This document shows positions 26,619-35,583 of a stretch of 64,000 nt of DNA, piece by piece; within the stretch, counting starts at the first letter, position 1, and every line of letters starts with the position of its first letter. The DNA comes from Stenotrophomonas sp. MMGLT7 (lineage in GTDB: Bacteria; Pseudomonadota; Gammaproteobacteria; Xanthomonadales; Xanthomonadaceae). The stretch lies in the NCBI RefSeq assembly GCF_021168555.1, contig NZ_JAJOZS010000015.1:1-64000 (forward strand), read 5' to 3'. The notes beneath the pieces are model-generated. The model searched no databases. It saw nothing but the letters and a program-made list of their open reading frames with translations, and was not told where the DNA came from. Position numbers and translations under genes: made by a program.

Positions 26619-27113
26619 TCAGCGGCGCACCGCGACCACCTCGATCTCCACGCGGAAGGCCGGGTTGCCCAGCGCGGCGATCTGGAAGGTCGAACGCGCC
26701 GGCAGGTTCGGCTGGCCGGCCTCGGCGCCGAAGAACTGCGCGTAGCCCCGGCGGAAGCCGTCCAGGTCCATGCGCCCGCCGTTGTCCGGGTCGCCGACCA
26801 GGAACACCTGCATCTTCACCACGTCGCCCATGTCCAGGCCCAGCGTGCCCAGCAGCTCGCGGATGCGGGTGAGCACGCTCACCGTCTGCACGTAGGTGTC
26901 GCCATAGGCCTGCGGCGAATCCTTCGGCGCGGTGGCATCGGCCAGCGCGGGCGTGGCCCCGCTCAGGTAGACCGTGCTGCGCCCGGCCGGCACTTCCACC
27001 GCCATGGCGATCGGCGAACTGCCGCCGGGGTTGGCGTGGCGGACCACCTCGGCGGCCGTGGCGGAGGCGGACAGGGCGAACAGCAGGGGGATGGCGGCAG
27101 GCAGCAGGCGCAT
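26619..27113 (-). CDS. Exported RidA/YjgF-family protein
   Basis: The 164-residue product has a Sec signal peptide (MRLLPAAIPLLFALSASATA) and a RidA domain. RidA proteins hydrolyse reactive imine/enamine intermediates. The residue that binds substrate carboxylate, Arg in PARSTFQIAAL near residue 140, is present. So are the family's VYLSGATPA and VLTRIRELLGTLGLDMGDVV. Most RidA proteins are cytosolic, so secretion is notable. It is divergent (261-bp spacer) from a Tat-exported flavin amine oxidase with a cytochrome c, whose imine product it could hydrolyse in the periplasm (inference). Confidence 0.85.
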   Translation of the reverse strand: MRLLPAAIPLLFALSASATAAEVVRHANPGGSSPIAMAVEVPAGRSTVYLSGATPALADATAPKDSPQAYGDTYVQTVSVLTRIRELLGTLGLDMGDVVKMQVFLVGDPDNGGRMDLDGFRRGYAQFFGAEAGQPNLPARSTFQIAALGNPAFRVEIEVVAVRR

Positions 27114-27374
27114 GGCGGGATTCCTCGGCTAGGGGCGGGCGGTGACGGCGCGATGGCCGGCCCGGCCAGCATACGCAACGACGGCGGACGCGCCGGACGG
27201 GGTAGGCGGACGGCGCGGCGCCGATGGCACAAGGCATCGCCCCGGTTCGCCGCGTCCGCGGCACTACCCGCCGATGCGTCGCCTACCCGCTGCCGCGCTC
27301 CGGTGCGGGCGAAGTCTCGGCCACTCTTGCGAGGTGGCCACCAGCGCCATCTCCCGTCCGCGATCGAGATCACG

Positions 27375-28979
27375 ATGCACGACAGTGCCAACTCCCCGAT
27401 GAGCCGCCGCCAGCTGCTGCGCATGATCGGCGCGGTCGCCGGCGGCGCGGCCATGTACCAGGCGATGGGCAACCTGGGCTTCGCCGCCGAGTCCCCCTAT
27501 CGCGGGCCGCCGCGGCTGGAAGGCTCCGGCAAGGGCAGCTCGGTGCTGATCCTCGGCGCCGGCCTGGCCGGCATGACCGCCGCCTACGAACTGCGCAAGG
27601 CCGGCTACAAGGTCAGCATCCTCGAGTACAACGACCGTCCCGGCGGCCGCAACTGGAGCCTGTACGGCGGCGACAGCTACACCGAGCTGGGCGGCGCCAC
27701 CCAGCACTGCCGCTTCGACAAGGGCCTGTACCTCAACCCCGGGCCGTGGCGCATCCCCTACCACCACCACGCCGTGCTGGACTACTGCAAGCTGTTCGGG
27801 GTCAGGCTCGAACCGTTCGTGCAAGTCAACTACAACGCCTTCCTGCACAACAGCGGCGCCTTCGGCGGCAGGCCGCAGCGGCTGCGCACGCTCAAGGCCG
27901 ACACCCAGGGCCATATCGCCGAGCTGCTGTCCAAGTCGGTGCGCCAGCGCGCGCTCGACGAACAGGTCAGCGCCGAGGACCGCGAGAAACTGCTCGAGGG
28001 GCTGCGCCGCTGGGGCGCGCTGGACGCCGACTTCCGCTACCTGCGCGGCGAGACCAGCAGCAGCCGGCGCGGCTACGACAAGGATCCCGGCGGCGGCCTG
28101 AGCGCACGGCCGCTGCCCTCGCAGCCGCTGGGGCTGTCCGACGTGCTCGACGCCAACGCCTGGTCCGGGCTGGTGGCCGGCGAGAACTACGAGATGCAGA
28201 CCGCCATGTTCCAGCCGGTGGGCGGCATGGGCATGATCGGCAAGGCCTTCGGCCGCGAGCTGGAAGGGGTGATCCGCTACCGCAGCAAGGTCGTCTCGAT
28301 CCAGCAGGACGGCGGCGGCGTCAGCGTGGCCTACGAGGACACCGGCAACCCCGGGGTTGCGCTGAGCGCGCGCGCGGACTGGTGCCTGTGCACGATCCCG
28401 CTGTCGATCCTGGCGCAGATCCCGATGAACGTCGGCGCGCCGATGCAGGCGGCGATCGACGCGGTGCCGTACAACGCCTCGGTCAAGGTCGGCCTGCAGT
28501 TCAAGCGCCGTTTCTGGGAAGAGGACGAGCGCATCTACGGCGGCATCAGCTACACCGACGGGCCGATCGCCAGCATCGGCTATCCCAGCACCGATTTCTT
28601 CAGCGGCGGCAAGGGCGTGCTGCTGGGCGCCTACGCCGGCGGCCTGAACGCGCTGGAGATGACCTCGATGACGCCCGAGCAGCGCATCGAGACCGCGCTC
28701 GAGTACGGCAGCCGCATCCACCCGCAGTACCGGCGCGAGTTCGACAACGGCATCGCCGTGGCCTGGCACCGGGTGCCGTTCACCCAGGGCTGCGCCGGGC
28801 GCTGGACCGAGGACAGCCGCGCCGAGCACTACGACAACCTGTGCCAGATCGACGGCCGCATCCTGCTGGCCGGCGAGCACGCCTCCTACATCCCGGCCTG
28901 GATGGAAGGCGCCATCACCTCGGCGCTGGACGCCATCGGCCGCCTGCACCAGCGCGTCGCCACCGGAGCCTCCGCATGA
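27375..28979 (+). CDS. Tat-exported flavin monoamine oxidase/dehydrogenase
   Basis: The 534-residue flavoprotein belongs to the flavin amine oxidase (MAO/LAAO) family. A twin-arginine signal SRRQLLRMIGAVAGGAAM lies at residues 9-26. The FAD dinucleotide fold VLILGAGLAGMTAAYELRKA starts near residue 57, followed by the GG-R motif DRPGGRNW. The C-terminal FAD motif region is ILLAGEHASYIPAWMEGAIT near 497. The ATG at 27375 puts the Tat motif in place; longer frames upstream have no family similarity. The stop overlaps the cytochrome c start, so electrons may pass to that cytochrome rather than to oxygen (inference, as for NicA2-type enzymes). The substrate is unknown. Confidence 0.9.
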   Translation: MHDSANSPMSRRQLLRMIGAVAGGAAMYQAMGNLGFAAESPYRGPPRLEGSGKGSSVLILGAGLAGMTAAYELRKAGYKVSILEYNDRPGGRNWSLYGGDSYTELGGATQHCRFDKGLYLNPGPWRIPYHHHAVLDYCKLFGVRLEPFVQVNYNAFLHNSGAFGGRPQRLRTLKADTQGHIAELLSKSVRQRALDEQVSAEDREKLLEGLRRWGALDADFRYLRGETSSSRRGYDKDPGGGLSARPLPSQPLGLSDVLDANAWSGLVAGENYEMQTAMFQPVGGMGMIGKAFGRELEGVIRYRSKVVSIQQDGGGVSVAYEDTGNPGVALSARADWCLCTIPLSILAQIPMNVGAPMQAAIDAVPYNASVKVGLQFKRRFWEEDERIYGGISYTDGPIASIGYPSTDFFSGGKGVLLGAYAGGLNALEMTSMTPEQRIETALEYGSRIHPQYRREFDNGIAVAWHRVPFTQGCAGRWTEDSRAEHYDNLCQIDGRILLAGEHASYIPAWMEGAITSALDAIGRLHQRVATGASA

Positions 28980-29410
28980 TCGCCCCCGTCCGCCGCCGTC
29001 TTCCGCTGCTGCTGGCACTGCTGGCCTCGCCGGCGCTGGCCGACGAGGCGCCGGTCATGCTCGATTCCGCCCAGTTCGCCAAGGCCGACGGCGCCACCGT
29101 CTACGCCCAGGTCTGCCAGGGCTGCCACATGGCAGACGGCAGGGGCGCCGCACAGGTGGGGCAATACCCCGGCTTCGCCGACAACCCCACGCTGGTGTCG
29201 CCGCAGTACGTGGCGCTGGTGGTGGCCAATGGCCGCAGGAACATGCCGGCCTTCGGGCGCGGCGAGAAGTACGCCGCGGCGATGCGCAGCATCGCCCTGA
29301 CCGACGCGCAGATCGCCGAGGTCACCAACTACCTGCGCAGCCACTTCGGCAACCACTACGAGGACCACATCACCGCGGCCGACGTGGCCGCGCTGAAGCA
29401 GGCGCCCTGA
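28976..29410 (+). CDS. Periplasmic class I cytochrome c
   Basis: The 144-residue product has a signal peptide (RRRLPLLLALLASPALAD) and one haem site, CQGCH at residues 47-51. A Met axial-ligand candidate lies in GRRNMPAFGRG. The C-terminal helix is DAQIAEVTNYLRSHFGNHY. It overlaps the amine oxidase stop codon (ATGA), a sign of coupled synthesis with a Tat-exported partner. It is the likely electron acceptor of the flavoenzyme, relaying to a terminal oxidase. Confidence 0.93.
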   Translation: MIAPVRRRLPLLLALLASPALADEAPVMLDSAQFAKADGATVYAQVCQGCHMADGRGAAQVGQYPGFADNPTLVSPQYVALVVANGRRNMPAFGRGEKYAAAMRSIALTDAQIAEVTNYLRSHFGNHYEDHITAADVAALKQAP

Positions 29411-29547
29411 GAATCCGTCCACGCTCTGCCGTGGGAGCATCGTTCCGGCGCGGTGCGCGCCGGCCGGCCAGGCCATGACCATCGGCGCAGTCGGCGCCGG
29501 CAGGCGGCTGCTACCCTTGCCGGCTTGTCGCCGCCACGGGAACCTCC

Positions 29548-31956
29548 ATGCGCCACCGCCTGTCCACGCTGCTGATCGCCCTGTCCTGCCTGTCGGCGTT
29601 GCCGGCCATGGCCCAGGACCACCTCGCCCGCGAGCAGGCGCCGCTCACCATCGAGCAGGCGATGGCCGACCCGGACTGGATCGGCCCGGCGGTCGAGAGA
29701 CCGGCATGGGCCTGGAACGGCCGGCAGGTGGTCTACCAGCTCAAGCGCGCCGGCAGCCCGGTGCGCGACGCCTGGCGCCAGCCGCTCGACGGCGCCGCCG
29801 CGCGCCGGGTCGAGGACGGCGAGCGCGCCGACCTGGACGCGCCGCGCGCGGTCTACGACGCCCGCCGCCAGCGCATGCTGTTCGCCCGCAACGGCGACAT
29901 CTTCCTGCGCGACCTGCGCAGCGGCCGCCTGACCCAGCTCACCCGCAGCGACGCGGCCGAGTCGCGGCCGCAGTTCGCCAGCGACGGCGGCGCCATCTGG
30001 CGTGCCGGCAACGACTGGTACCACTGGTCGCCCGACGGCGGCACCGCCCAGGTCGGCGTGGTCAAGGCCACGCGCGACCCGGCGGCGGCGCCCAAGGCCG
30101 ACGACCTGCGCGAGCAGCAGCTGCGCACCCTGGCCACGCTGCGCAACGACCGTGCCCAGCGCGAGGCGCTGCGCCAGCAGGAGGACGCGTGGCGCCGCGC
30201 CGACCCGAGCCGCGCGCCGGCACCGGTATACCTGGGCGACGACGTGCAGATCGTCGACAGCGCGCTCTCGCCCGACGGCCGCCACCTGCTGGTGGTCACC
30301 CAGGCCAAGGCCGCCGACGAGGGCCAGGCCGGCAAGATGCCGCGCTACGTCACCGAGTCCGGCTACGAGGAGTTCCAGGAGGTGCGCACCCGCGTCGGCC
30401 GCAACGACCCGGTGCCGCACGCGCTGTGGCTGGTGGACACCGCCGCCGGCAGCGCGCGCGCGCTGAAGTTCGACGTGCTGCCGGGCATCGGCGATGACCC
30501 GCTGTGGCCGCTGCGCAAGGCCGCCGGCAAGCCGCCGATCAAGGGCGACCGCGCCGTGCGCATCGAGACCGACGGCGACGGCAGCGGCCCGGCGATCCAC
30601 TGGAGCGACGACGGCCGCAACGCCGCCGTGCTGGTGCGCGCGGTCGACAACAAGGACCGCTGGATCGCCACCGTCGACCTGGACAAGGCGACGCTGCAGC
30701 CGCGCCATCGCCTCACCGACGCGGCCTGGATCAACTGGAGCTTCAACGACTTCGGCTGGATGCCCGACGGCCGCACGCTGTGGCTGCTGTCCGAGCAGTC
30801 CGGCCACTCGCACCTGTACCTGCTCGACCAGGCCGCGCTGGCCAGGGGCGGCAAGCCGCGCCAGCTCACCTCCGGCAACTGGGAGGTGTCGATGCCGCAG
30901 CCGGCACCGGACGGCCAGGCGTTCTACTTCCTGTGCAACCGCGCCTGGCCCGGCAAGTACGAGGTGTGCAGGCTCGACCTGGCCGGCGGCCAGGTCAGCG
31001 AGCTGACCGACCTGTCCGGGGTGGAGGACTACGCGCTCTCGCCCGACGCCTCGCAGCTGCTGGTCAGCTATTCCGGCAGCTACCTGCCGACCCAGCTGGC
31101 GGTAGTGCCGGCGGCCGGCGGCCAGGCGCGCGTGCTCACCGATACCCGCAGCGCCGCGTTCAAGGCGCAGCCGTGGATCGCCCCGCAGTTCGTGCAGGTG
31201 CCCTCGAAGCATGGTGCCGGCAGCGTCTGGGGCAAGTACTACGGCCCGGCCAACCCGGAGCCGGGCAGGAAGTACCCGATCGTGATGTTCGTGCACGGCG
31301 CCGGCTACCTGCAGAACGTGCACGCGCAGTACCCGGCGTACTTCCGCGAGCAGATGTTCCACAACCTGCTGGTGCAGCGCGGCTACATCGTGCTCGACCT
31401 GGACTACCGCGGCAGCGCCGGCTACGGCCGCGACTGGCGCACCGCGATCTACCGCAACATGGGCCACCCCGAGCTGGAGGACTACCTGGACGGGCTGGAC
31501 TGGCTGGCGCAGAACAAGCAGGGCGACCGCGACCGCGCCGGCATCTACGGCGGCTCCTACGGCGGCTTCATGACCTACATGGCGCTGTTCCGTTCGCCGG
31601 GCACGTTCAAGGCCGGCGCCGCGCTGCGCCCGGTCGGCGACTGGATGCAGTACAACCACGAGTACACCAGCAACATCCTCAACACCCCGGACATCGACCC
31701 GGAGGCCTACCGCGTGTCCTCGCCGATCGAGTATGCCGACGGCCTGCGCGACCACCTGCTGATCGCCCACGGCATGATCGACGACAACGTGTTCTTCCAG
31801 GACTCGGTCAACATGACCCAGAAGCTGATCGAGCTGCGCAAGGACAACTGGCAGATCGCCCCCTACCCGCTCGAGCGCCACGGCTTCACCCGCGCCGATT
31901 CGTGGCTGGACGAGTACAAGCGCATCCTCGTGCTGTTCGAGCAGCAGCTGAAGTAG
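29548..31956 (+). CDS. Exported S9 prolyl oligopeptidase/DPP-IV-family peptidase
   Basis: The 802-residue protein begins with a signal peptide (LSTLLIALSCLSALPAMAQ). An N-terminal beta-propeller spans roughly residues 50-540 and a C-terminal alpha/beta hydrolase domain follows. The catalytic triad is visible: Ser670 in GGSYGGFM, Asp745 or Asp746 in GMIDDNVFF and His778 in ERHGF. The DYRGSAGYGRDWRT stretch is typical of S9B/S9C enzymes. It probably cleaves dipeptides or short peptides in the periplasm. It stands 137 bp downstream of the cytochrome c gene and is probably a separate unit. Confidence 0.93.
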   Translation: MRHRLSTLLIALSCLSALPAMAQDHLAREQAPLTIEQAMADPDWIGPAVERPAWAWNGRQVVYQLKRAGSPVRDAWRQPLDGAAARRVEDGERADLDAPRAVYDARRQRMLFARNGDIFLRDLRSGRLTQLTRSDAAESRPQFASDGGAIWRAGNDWYHWSPDGGTAQVGVVKATRDPAAAPKADDLREQQLRTLATLRNDRAQREALRQQEDAWRRADPSRAPAPVYLGDDVQIVDSALSPDGRHLLVVTQAKAADEGQAGKMPRYVTESGYEEFQEVRTRVGRNDPVPHALWLVDTAAGSARALKFDVLPGIGDDPLWPLRKAAGKPPIKGDRAVRIETDGDGSGPAIHWSDDGRNAAVLVRAVDNKDRWIATVDLDKATLQPRHRLTDAAWINWSFNDFGWMPDGRTLWLLSEQSGHSHLYLLDQAALARGGKPRQLTSGNWEVSMPQPAPDGQAFYFLCNRAWPGKYEVCRLDLAGGQVSELTDLSGVEDYALSPDASQLLVSYSGSYLPTQLAVVPAAGGQARVLTDTRSAAFKAQPWIAPQFVQVPSKHGAGSVWGKYYGPANPEPGRKYPIVMFVHGAGYLQNVHAQYPAYFREQMFHNLLVQRGYIVLDLDYRGSAGYGRDWRTAIYRNMGHPELEDYLDGLDWLAQNKQGDRDRAGIYGGSYGGFMTYMALFRSPGTFKAGAALRPVGDWMQYNHEYTSNILNTPDIDPEAYRVSSPIEYADGLRDHLLIAHGMIDDNVFFQDSVNMTQKLIELRKDNWQIAPYPLERHGFTRADSWLDEYKRILVLFEQQLK

Positions 31957-32006
31957 CGGTACCGGCGGCTGGCCGGTTCGCATCGCCGCCGCACCGACCG
32001 ACGGCG

Positions 32007-32366
32007 GTGCCGGCCACGCCACTGCTGGTGCGCAGGCGCGGCCCGACGTTCTTCATGCAACCGGGCGGCAGGCGCGAGCCGGGCGAGCGGGCGCTGACGA
32101 CGCCGGCGCGCGAGCCGGGCCAGGAACCGGGCGTGGGCCTCGTGCCCGGCGGTGCGCGCCGGCTGGGCGAGTTCGAGCACGACGCGTTAAACGAGGCCGG
32201 CCGAAGCGTCCGGGCCGAGGTGTCCGCGCTGCGCATCGACGGCATCCCGCAGGCCAAGGCCGGGATCGCCGAACTGCGCTGGGTCGCGGCCCGGCCGCAC
32301 TGGCCGGTCGCCGTGGCGCCGCTCGGCGCCGGCCGCATCCTGGCGCCGCTGGCCGCAGGCGCCTGA
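32007..32366 (+). pseudogene. Decayed C-terminal copy of the downstream Nudix domain
   Basis: In one frame this reads LLVRRRGPTFFMQPGGRREP and LGEFEHDALNEAG, closely matching the Nudix domain encoded about 1.7 kb downstream (LLVRKHGSPFFMQPGGKREP, LGEFEHDAVNEPG). The Nudix box is broken: the intact copy has ARELREELG where this one has AREPGQEPG, so one metal-binding Glu is lost and two helix-breaking prolines appear. The N-terminal part of the domain and any start with a ribosome-binding site are missing. It therefore looks like a relic of a tandem duplication rather than an active gene. Confidence 0.75.
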
Positions 32367-32493
32367 TCCAGCCGCTGCCGACGCGGACGGATCCACCCGG
32401 GGACGGCCTGCACGGACACGCGTTGCCGCCGCGCGCTGGCACAACCCGCAGGCCATGCCTACCATCACCGCATTCCTGTCGAGTACCCCTGCC

Positions 32494-33042
32494 ATGAGCT
32501 TTCCCGACAACAGCGCCGACTACCACGACGAGTTCGATGGCGACGGCGAGGAACTGCCCGAGGCCGGCGACATCGAAGCGCTGGTCTGGAACCTGCTGCT
32601 GCTGATCAATCCGAACGACCCGGAGACCGCGCTGCGCCAGTTCGACGCCTATCGCGAAGCGGTGGGCAGCGCGCAGCCGGACGGGCCCGACGCGGTGTGG
32701 CAACTCAAGGACGTGATCGACTGGACGTCCGGCTTCCACATCGATGGCCAGGACCGGGCCGCGCTGATCGACTGCCTCACCCAGCTGGTGGCGCGCTGGA
32801 ACCTGGAGATCGACTGGGGCGGCGACGTCAGCGACGACGACTTCCTCGACCAGGCCGACGTGCCGTCGCTGATGGCGGTGGCCTACGACCGCCTGCGCGA
32901 ACACGGCTACACGCTGTGGAACTGGAACAGCGACGATGGTTGCTGCGCCGGCTGGATCGCGCTCAGCCGCGACGACGAAGGCATGCAGCAGCTGACCGCG
33001 CTGCTGGGCATCGAACTGCGTCCGGGCAGCGACGCGTTCTGA
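32494..33042 (+). CDS. Acidic DUF6630-like protein
   Basis: The 182-residue product (from MSFPDNSADYHDEF) is strongly acidic at its N-terminus (DEFDGDGEELPEAGDIE). The C-terminal half contains LREHGYTLWNWNSDDGCCAG, followed by WIALSRDDEGMQQLTALLGI. It resembles the DUF6630 family, which has no known biochemical function (moderate certainty). No signal or membrane segment is present. An in-frame ATG at 32455 would add 13 residues; neither start has a good ribosome-binding site. It lies between the Nudix relic and the membrane-Nudix gene. Confidence 0.7.
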   Translation: MSFPDNSADYHDEFDGDGEELPEAGDIEALVWNLLLLINPNDPETALRQFDAYREAVGSAQPDGPDAVWQLKDVIDWTSGFHIDGQDRAALIDCLTQLVARWNLEIDWGGDVSDDDFLDQADVPSLMAVAYDRLREHGYTLWNWNSDDGCCAGWIALSRDDEGMQQLTALLGIELRPGSDAF

Positions 33043-33096
33043 CCGCGCGCCGAGCGGATCCGCACGTCCCCCCCGCCATTGCCGAGCGTGACCTCC

Positions 33097-34143
33097 ATGA
33101 CACCCAGTCCGCCTGCCCGCTCCGGCTTCGTCACCGTGATGGCCAGCCTGTCGCTGGCAATGGCGGCGCTGGGCGTGGTGGCCGGGCTGCAGCAGGCGGT
33201 GCTGCTGGCCGTGGTGCCCGCCGAGACGCTGCTGCGGCCGCTCACCACCCTGCTCGGCGGGCCGCTGCCGCCGCCGCTGGACGCGGTGCTGGCGCACCTG
33301 GCGCCGCTGAACCTGATCGGCACCGCCGCCTGCGCGGTGCTGCTGGCGGTGTCCTGGGGCCTGCTCAAGCGGCGCGAGTGGGGCCGGCGCGGCTTCATCG
33401 CGCTGCTGGTGATCGGCGCGCTGGCCAACTTCGCCTTCATCCCGCTTCCGCACTACCTGGCCGGCACGGCCCTGGCCTCGCCCGCCGATCCGGCGGCCGG
33501 ACAGCTGCTGCAGCTGGCACGAGCGCTGCTGTGGATCGCCGCGCTGTCGATCGCGGTGCTGCACGCCGCCATCGTCTGGATGCTGTGCAAGCCTGAGATC
33601 CGCGCCGAGTTCGAACGCGGCGCCCTCGCGGCAACGCAGCCACGCACCTTGACGCCGCAGACCATGATGAGCGGGATTCCCACTGGCGCCGAGCAGCACG
33701 GCGGCGACGGCCGCATCCGCATCGTCGCCGCGCTGATCGACGACGGCCACGGCCAAGCACTGCTGGTGCGCAAGCACGGCTCGCCGTTCTTCATGCAACC
33801 CGGCGGCAAGCGCGAGCCGGGCGAGGACGCACTGGCCACGCTGGCACGCGAACTGCGCGAGGAACTGGGCGTGGGCATCGTGCCCGGCAGCGCGCACCGG
33901 CTGGGCGAGTTCGAGCACGATGCGGTCAACGAGCCCGGATGCCGCGTCCAGGCCGAGGTGTTCGCGCTGCGCATCGACGGCTCCCCGCAGGCACAGGCCG
34001 AGATCGCCGAGCTGCGCTGGGTCGCGGCCATGCCGCCGTACCCGGTTGCCGTGGCACCGCTGAGCGCCACCTGCATCCTGCCGTTGCTGGCCACGACCCG
34101 CGCAGGAATGGCGCACGTGTCCGGCACGGGTGGCATGCCCTAG
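33097..34143 (+). CDS. Membrane protein fused to a Nudix hydrolase domain
   Basis: The 348-residue product has two parts. Residues about 1-165 contain four membrane helices (TVMASLSLAMAALGVVAGL, LNLIGTAACAVLLAVSWGLL, FIALLVIGALANFAFIPL, LWIAALSIAVLHAAIVWML). Residues about 205-335 are a complete Nudix domain with box GGKREPGEDALATLARELRE followed by ELGV, all catalytic residues kept. The C-terminal domain begins near IRIVAALIDDGHGQALLV. ATG 33097 is preferred over a TTG six codons earlier. The N-terminal part looks like a complete small membrane protein, so the fusion may be recent. Nudix substrates cannot be predicted from the box. Confidence 0.85.
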   Translation: MTPSPPARSGFVTVMASLSLAMAALGVVAGLQQAVLLAVVPAETLLRPLTTLLGGPLPPPLDAVLAHLAPLNLIGTAACAVLLAVSWGLLKRREWGRRGFIALLVIGALANFAFIPLPHYLAGTALASPADPAAGQLLQLARALLWIAALSIAVLHAAIVWMLCKPEIRAEFERGALAATQPRTLTPQTMMSGIPTGAEQHGGDGRIRIVAALIDDGHGQALLVRKHGSPFFMQPGGKREPGEDALATLARELREELGVGIVPGSAHRLGEFEHDAVNEPGCRVQAEVFALRIDGSPQAQAEIAELRWVAAMPPYPVAVAPLSATCILPLLATTRAGMAHVSGTGGMP

Positions 34144-34292
34144 CCCGCTCCGCACGCCTTGTCATTGATCGGCACGGAAGCGACCACCATGCGTCGCACG
34201 CGATAATCGCGCGTTCCCTCCGCATCGCAGCCGATCCACCGCGGCTCGCCGTCCACCACATCCGCACCCTGCACAAGGAGCCAGTGCCCCAT
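34140..34292 (-). CDS. Possible 50-residue protein or gene remnant
   Basis: This short frame reads MGHWLLVQGADVVDGEPRWI and continues with a balanced composition (VRRMVVASVPINDKACGAG at the end), unlike the Arg/Ala-rich shadow frames around it. A GGGGATGAG sequence precedes the ATG. Its start codon overlaps the ATG of the plus-strand gene at 34291, and its stop touches the end of the Nudix gene. It may be a small gene or the surviving tail of a larger one. I do not recognise it. Confidence 0.3.
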   Translation of the reverse strand: MGHWLLVQGADVVDGEPRWIGCDAEGTRDYRVRRMVVASVPINDKACGAG

Positions 34293-35514
34293 GCACGTCT
34301 CATCCCCCGCGTCGCTCTCCCCGCGGCGCCGCCGCACCGGCTGGCGGCTGCATGCCGTGGCCGCCATCGCGTTCGGCCTGCTGGCCGGTGCCGCCCATGC
34401 CCAGCAGGCCCCGGCCTGCGGTGAATACGGCGAGAGCGAACTCGGCCGCACGCTGCTGGTCGAATCCGCCGACCGCCTGCAGGAGCGCCTGCAGGCCAAT
34501 GCGCCGTCGCACTACCACTACAGCCTCGACGGCGGGCGCATGCGCGTGCTCGACCTGGACAGCGGCGATGTCGACGACTACAGCGTCTCCGCCGACGGCC
34601 GCAGCATCGTCACCCCGCCGCCATTCGGCGCCACCTACACGCTTTCGCAGCCGCGCGCGTGCAAGGCCGCGGTCGCGCCGACCGCCGCGGGCGACAGTCC
34701 CTGCGGGACCGACCTGGCCGCCTGTGCCGGGCAGTTGCCGGCCATGGACGAGGCCGCACTGCAGGCGCTGTGCGAACGGCGCCTGCCCTTTGCCTGCAAG
34801 GCCCTGGTGGAGCGCCAGCAGGAACAGGCCGACCGGCTCGGCCAGGTGCCGGAACCGGCGTCCGCGAAGGAGGTACCGGCGGCCTGCCGCGAGGGAACCC
34901 GTGGCTACTCGCGGCGCCGCTGCGAGGAGTTGGTCAGGCAGGCGATGCCCGCTTTCGTCGAGAGCGTGACGCAGGCCGTCCTCGCCCCGCGGCCGCTGCC
35001 GCAGGATCAGCTGCAGGCGCTGGCGCGCATGTGCGCGGACAACGACTCGGCCAGCCTGTGCGAACTGGCCGCCGAGAAGCTGTGGACCGCCGGCGACTAC
35101 CTGCAGGGCCGGCAGATGCTGCAGCTGGCCTGCCAGGCTCCGCGCGAGAGTTCGATCGCGTGCCGCAGGGCCGGGAACCTGCAGCGGCTCGATGCCGCGC
35201 TGCTGGCGCGGCCGCCGCTCGAGGACCTGCCCTGCGGTACCTACACCGCCGGCAGCGGCATGTTCGCCACGCTGGCCTTCGACGCCGCCGGCCAGGTCGA
35301 TCCCGGTACCGGACTGCCGCTGGCGGCCCGCATCGAGGACGGCCGCATCCTGATCCGCCAGCTCAACGGCGCCGAGTTCGTGTTGCGGCCGCTGGGCGAG
35401 GATGTCCTGCTCGGCCTGGACCAGTGGACCCGCTACTCGCTGTACCGGCGCGACGGCGAAGATGGCCGGTGCGCGGCGGCGGGTGGCTCGGCGGCGACGG
35501 ACGCCGGCCGCTGA
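34291..35514 (+). CDS. Exported Cys-rich unknown protein
   Basis: The 407-residue product has a signal peptide (HAVAAIAFGLLAGAAHAQ, cleavage near residue 38). The mature protein carries many cysteines, several in helical repeats such as CERRLPFACKALVERQQEQA, MCADNDSASLCELAAEKLWT and LACQAPRESSIACRRAGNL. These resemble Sel1/TPR-type repeats of exported scaffold proteins. The C-terminus (CGTYTAGSGMFATLAFDAAG) is beta-rich. The ATG has AAGGAG nine bases upstream. No enzyme motif is visible. A periplasmic or surface role stabilised by disulfides is inferred. Confidence 0.75.
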   Translation: MHVSSPASLSPRRRRTGWRLHAVAAIAFGLLAGAAHAQQAPACGEYGESELGRTLLVESADRLQERLQANAPSHYHYSLDGGRMRVLDLDSGDVDDYSVSADGRSIVTPPPFGATYTLSQPRACKAAVAPTAAGDSPCGTDLAACAGQLPAMDEAALQALCERRLPFACKALVERQQEQADRLGQVPEPASAKEVPAACREGTRGYSRRRCEELVRQAMPAFVESVTQAVLAPRPLPQDQLQALARMCADNDSASLCELAAEKLWTAGDYLQGRQMLQLACQAPRESSIACRRAGNLQRLDAALLARPPLEDLPCGTYTAGSGMFATLAFDAAGQVDPGTGLPLAARIEDGRILIRQLNGAEFVLRPLGEDVLLGLDQWTRYSLYRRDGEDGRCAAAGGSAATDAGR

Positions 35515-35583
35515 CGAAGGGCCGGTAGCTCCCGCATCGCCGGCTCGGCCCCGGCTCCGCTCGCGCGGGCGGTGCCGATCCCG

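Noticed and set aside
29356-32022. 888-codon open frame on the minus strand
   Set aside because: It is the antisense shadow of the S9 peptidase gene, whose catalytic triad and signal peptide make the plus-strand reading certain.
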